DNA of 21,505 nt from Sphaeroforma arctica JP610 (Eukaryota > Opisthokonta > Ichthyosporea > Ichthyophonida): positions 1-21,505 of the forward strand of contig NW_014039846.1 in NCBI RefSeq assembly GCF_001186125.1. Reading direction: 5' to 3'. Within the stretch, counting starts at the first letter, position 1. The number at the start of each line of letters is the position of its first letter. A program made the translations under genes and the position numbers. Below the pieces are notes generated by a model. It ran no database searches, had not been told where the DNA came from, and worked only from the letters and a program-made list of their open reading frames with translations. Below are positions 18,741 through 21,505 of this stretch, piece after piece.

Positions 18741-18910
18741 GGGAATCAGGTGATCACTGATCCGGGATCCATCCCCTCCAACCATTCAGAGTGTCTACTA
18801 GAGCCGCCCCCCCCCCCCCACCCCCCAGGAATTAGAATCCAGCCTCCTAGAGTAGAGAGTCCTGCAGGACCCCCTCGCTGGCTCGCTCCCTACAATTCTC
18901 GACTATTTAC
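18741..18910 (+). other. GC-richer island with C-run, possible coding fragment
   Basis: This interval is much less AT-rich than its flanks. It holds a 13-base C run at 18807-18819 followed by A and six more C. One plus-strand frame here (18750-18941) is open but short and Pro-rich (EPPPPPHPPGIRIQPPRVE). No family is recognised; it could be a remnant, an exon or low-complexity DNA. Confidence 0.25.
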
Positions 18911-19094
18911 TCTTGAAACCACCTATTTTTTAAATATATGAAACTCTTTAGTATTTTTTTAAAACCCAAAATATTCACTCTACTCCTTATTTATAATACT
19001 CAATTTATCATCGTCGGAATTATCACGATCTTACTGAATAACTCTCTCTCTTCTCTCTCTCTCCTCTGTGTTTGTGTGTCTCTATACGGCACCA

Positions 19095-19510
19095 ATGAAA
19101 ATAAAACTATTAATGCCTGAGCCGTGTCCAATCCGCATCCGGTCCATCCGCAAGGGCAGGGTCGATATTTATGGGCCCGCGAAAGGCGACCCTGGCCCAA
19201 ATACCGGGGCTCCGCCTATATGGAAGGATGCGTTGGAACCCCTATTCGAGCGCTTTAACTCAGCACTCATCCAAGCAACAGCCATCATCACGGGCACTAA
19301 ATACCCTCGATTTCCCAAACATCAAACAAACTTACTTCACTTTTTCGGCCTGCTCCCCGCGCGACCATTCGCGGACTACCTCGGAGGTTGCCTGGGAATA
19401 CAACCCGACTCAATGGCAAGCACAAATCCACTTCACTTGGCCCAAGCTTCAAACGGGAATTTACTGACCACTTCTTCCCATCAATCTTTCCTGAACCACT
19501 ACAGCGACTA
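19095..19510 (+). pseudogene. Broken coding fragment, probably from a mobile element; family unassigned
   Basis: A GC-richer island within AT-rich DNA. Its plus-strand reading from ATG 19095 includes PPIWKDALEPLFERFNSAL and IITGTKYPRF, which look like real protein text. The coding signal does not persist as one long frame, so the piece appears decayed and partial. hAT-transposase-like or retroelement structural-protein-like origins are both conceivable; neither is supported strongly enough to name. No terminal repeats were seen around it. Confidence 0.25.
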
Positions 19511-19560
19511 TGAGAGCCATACCATATGTTCATACATTGTATCATACATACTTGCCATTT

Positions 19561-20650
19561 TTGAAATTAATAATATTATCCCTATTACGCGTGTGCACTT
19601 AGCGGCCGGTGGGCAGTCGTGCACTCAAATAATAATATTAACAACGTATACGTGTACACATGTTGAGAACAATGTGAGATGGCTTTAGTTATTAATACTT
19701 TGCAGCCTGAGGATGATATCAGCCTAACTAACAATTTCAAAGGGTAGTACATTGTGTTTCTGCGACTTACACCCCCTTCAAAATCAAAAACACTTAGTAT
19801 AATATACTATTTAGTACCGTTTTTTGTATTAATAACACAGACCTGAGTGGCTGAGACTCTATATGTCACTGTCTATATTACTATTAATTCAATATTGACT
19901 GAAGAAGGCTCACGCTGAAAAAGATATACTACATATCTTAATTAATAAAAATGTATATTTACCGAAACAACAGTCAAGTATCAGTTTTCGGTACACAATC
20001 TATTTACACCTATAATCTGAAATGGAATATATCAATACAACGCCTCAGACTAGAGTCAATGTTCTGTTGAACTTGTGAGCGTCTATTCGTGGACCCATAC
20101 TTCTGAATATTATTTTATTAAAAAGATATCGTTGGTTCGCACGATTGCACTGTAAGTACTACGTAAATATCTGCCTGTTGTACGACTCTGTGTAGTACTC
20201 TGTATCTCTGGTATTGTAGTTTCCAGCTATTTTGACCAGGAATTCCTGCTTAGCACGGGTTCCGCAGTCCCCTCATTTCACAAGTTTTCAACGTTCTCGG
20301 CAGTGATACCCTGGTCCTAATTGGTGTATAATTTTTTTCAAACCAAAATATAAATAGATATACAAATTATATTGGAGGATAGCTCAAAATTTGTTCAAGC
20401 TTTTTTGTTTTCAATATTTACTAAGAAATCGATAGTTTAGAAAGGATATTTTGACCAGCTTTTGCAGATTTTGTCCTGTTCTTTTTGTCCTTCTAAATTG
20501 ATTGTTTCGTTTCAAATTCAATGTTCAAAACATGTTTTCGTTGTTTGTTGTTTTGTGATTTTCTGCAAAATAAAAACATCTTGTATTTTTTTCAATATTT
20601 CAATGAAAGTAGATAAGATGAACATTGTGTTCACACTCACTCACCTAATA
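19561..20650. other. AT-rich region without recognisable gene
   Basis: No convincing coding frame is present. A short direct repeat tattttgaccag occurs at about 20230 and again at about 20449. A hammerhead-like motif lies at 19896-19940. The open frame 20462-20773 is AT-rich and overlaps the start of the transposase in another frame. Confidence 0.55.
19896..19940 (+). ncRNA. Possible hammerhead-ribozyme-like motif
   Basis: The text reads CTGAAGA, then a short GGC-TCAC-GCT stem, then GAAA, then a perfect 7-bp stem-loop AAGATAT-ACTAC-ATATCTT. The order CUGANGA, stem II, GAAA, stem III is the hammerhead core, and similar short-stem versions are known from Penelope-like retroelements. Against it, one extra A sits between GAAA and the best in-register stem III, and I find no clear stem I. 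No reverse transcriptase is nearby. Confidence 0.22.
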
Positions 20651-20652
20651 AT

Positions 20653-21481
20653 ATGGCTGTTGGAGAGGAAGTGGCGTGGCTTATTGTTAGCGCCTGGTAC
20701 TACTATCACTTGTCTTTATCTGATATTAATAAGCTATTCAACGCAAGTGAAAGTACAATGCGTCGAATTTTAACATGTTGGAAGTTCACCGGCTTTCCAG
20801 TTCCTGTCAGACGCGCTCGCAAAAGACGTGAGGATCTAATCAGAGATGAAAGGTTGATCGGATGTATCCGACGCATATATGAACGTAATCCGTCAATATA
20901 TTTAGATGAGTTGCAAAAGACTGTCGTTAGCGAGGATGGACGAAAGGTTTTATACACAACTATTCTTCGAGTTCTAAAGCTTGATCTGAAGTTCACCCGC
21001 CGTGTAATGGAAAAGGCACGATATGCCTCATTCAAATCACAGACAGACTATATGTGTGTGTTAAGTCAGATTTATTCGTGCGCTAATCAGCTCGTATTTG
21101 TAGATTGAGGCGTCGAGAGACGCCAGATCAACGTTCAGGAAGCGGGGCTACGGCCCAAAAGGAGAAAAGCTGATATCTCGAACACCTTTTGAGCGGGGAC
21201 ACAGGATTAGTGTCCTGGCAGCGAGTGATTTATCAGGATTTATTGGATGGGCTATGCCTATGGGCACTTATGACGGCAAACCATTCTACGAACACTTTAG
21301 AAATCAAATATTGCCAACACTAAATCCCTGGCCAGTACCACGTAGTATCGTGATAACGGAAAATGCCGCTATACATCGAACCGATGTAGCAGCTTTGATT
21401 GAGTCTTTAGGAACAAGTTGGTATTTTATGGCAGACGATCCCTTGGACTCCGATGAAGATTTAGATGGCGGTGATACATGA
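20653..21481 (+). pseudogene. Tc1/mariner-IS630-type transposase, broken
   Basis: The N-terminal part from ATG 20653 gives 151 residues: a helix-turn-helix (LSLSDINKLFNASESTMRRI, about 20-39), a basic linker (RRARKRRED), the family's NPSIYLDELQ segment (79-88) and the first catalytic motif LVFVD (Asp151, 21103-21105). One extra T at 21105/21106 shifts the frame into TGA 21106-21108. In the shifted frame the text continues to TGA 21479-21481 with FRKRGYGPKGE, ERGHRISVLAASD and VITENAAIHRT. The second catalytic motif is normally 'DNA.IH' but reads ENAAIH (Glu at 21359-21361). The third motif, usually 'YSP.LNPIE', is absent: SWYF runs straight into MADDPLDSDEDLD. The copy is inactive on three counts but recent enough to read easily. 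Terminal inverted repeats were not found; the right one may lie past the window. Confidence 0.85.
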
Positions 21482-21505
21482 TTGTAATGAACGTTTATTC
21501 ATTGT

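Noticed and set aside
20462-20773. 103-codon open frame overlapping the transposase start
   Set aside because: AT-driven, Phe/Cys/Ile-rich text in another frame than the transposase, with no domain.

Overview
This is eukaryotic nuclear DNA. It has spliceosomal introns whose donors are mostly GTATGT or GTAAGT, long intergenic spacers, many microsatellites inside introns, and DENN, Tudor and PHD domains. There are no operons or Shine-Dalgarno sites. Domain content and gene structure would fit a unicellular relative of animals such as an ichthyosporean, but that placement is a guess; the sequence does not fix the species.

Layout. (1) Bases 1-3466, minus strand: the 5' part of a DENN-domain protein gene, with three exons visible (3466-2967, 1356-1161, 380-180). 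It runs off the left edge before the core DENN module. Its first intron holds a minisatellite with a higher-order repeat. (2) Bases 3467-4425: a spacer between two head-to-head genes, probably carrying both promoters. (3) Bases 4426-15823, plus strand: the main gene, with four coding exons that join in phase (408 + 6582 + 1520 + 316 nt) to give about 2941 residues. It has an N-terminal PHF20-type Tudor domain, a very long low-complexity middle with five copies of an unrecognised ~34-residue motif, a probable 53BP1-type Tudor domain split by low-complexity inserts, a PHD finger, and a disordered tail ending in predicted helices. This Tudor + PHD plan resembles PHF20/PHF20L1 histone-methyl-lysine readers, but the protein is far larger. 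(4) Bases 15824-17470: 3' flank with candidate poly(A) signals and a ~590-bp segment flanked by 27-bp inverted repeats (26/27 identical), which is MITE-like. (5) Bases 17471-18131, minus: a hydrophilic Ser-rich open frame of unknown function with a possible splice acceptor at its start. (6) Bases 18132-20650: very AT-rich DNA with hairpins, two GC-richer islands that look like decayed coding fragments, and a hammerhead-like motif. (7) Bases 20653-21481: a broken Tc1/mariner-IS630-type transposase.

The DENN protein (probably a Rab GEF in membrane traffic) and the Tudor/PHD protein (probably a nuclear chromatin reader) share only a divergent promoter region; nothing suggests a common pathway. 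The least explained features are the repeated motif and the interrupted second Tudor domain in the giant exon.
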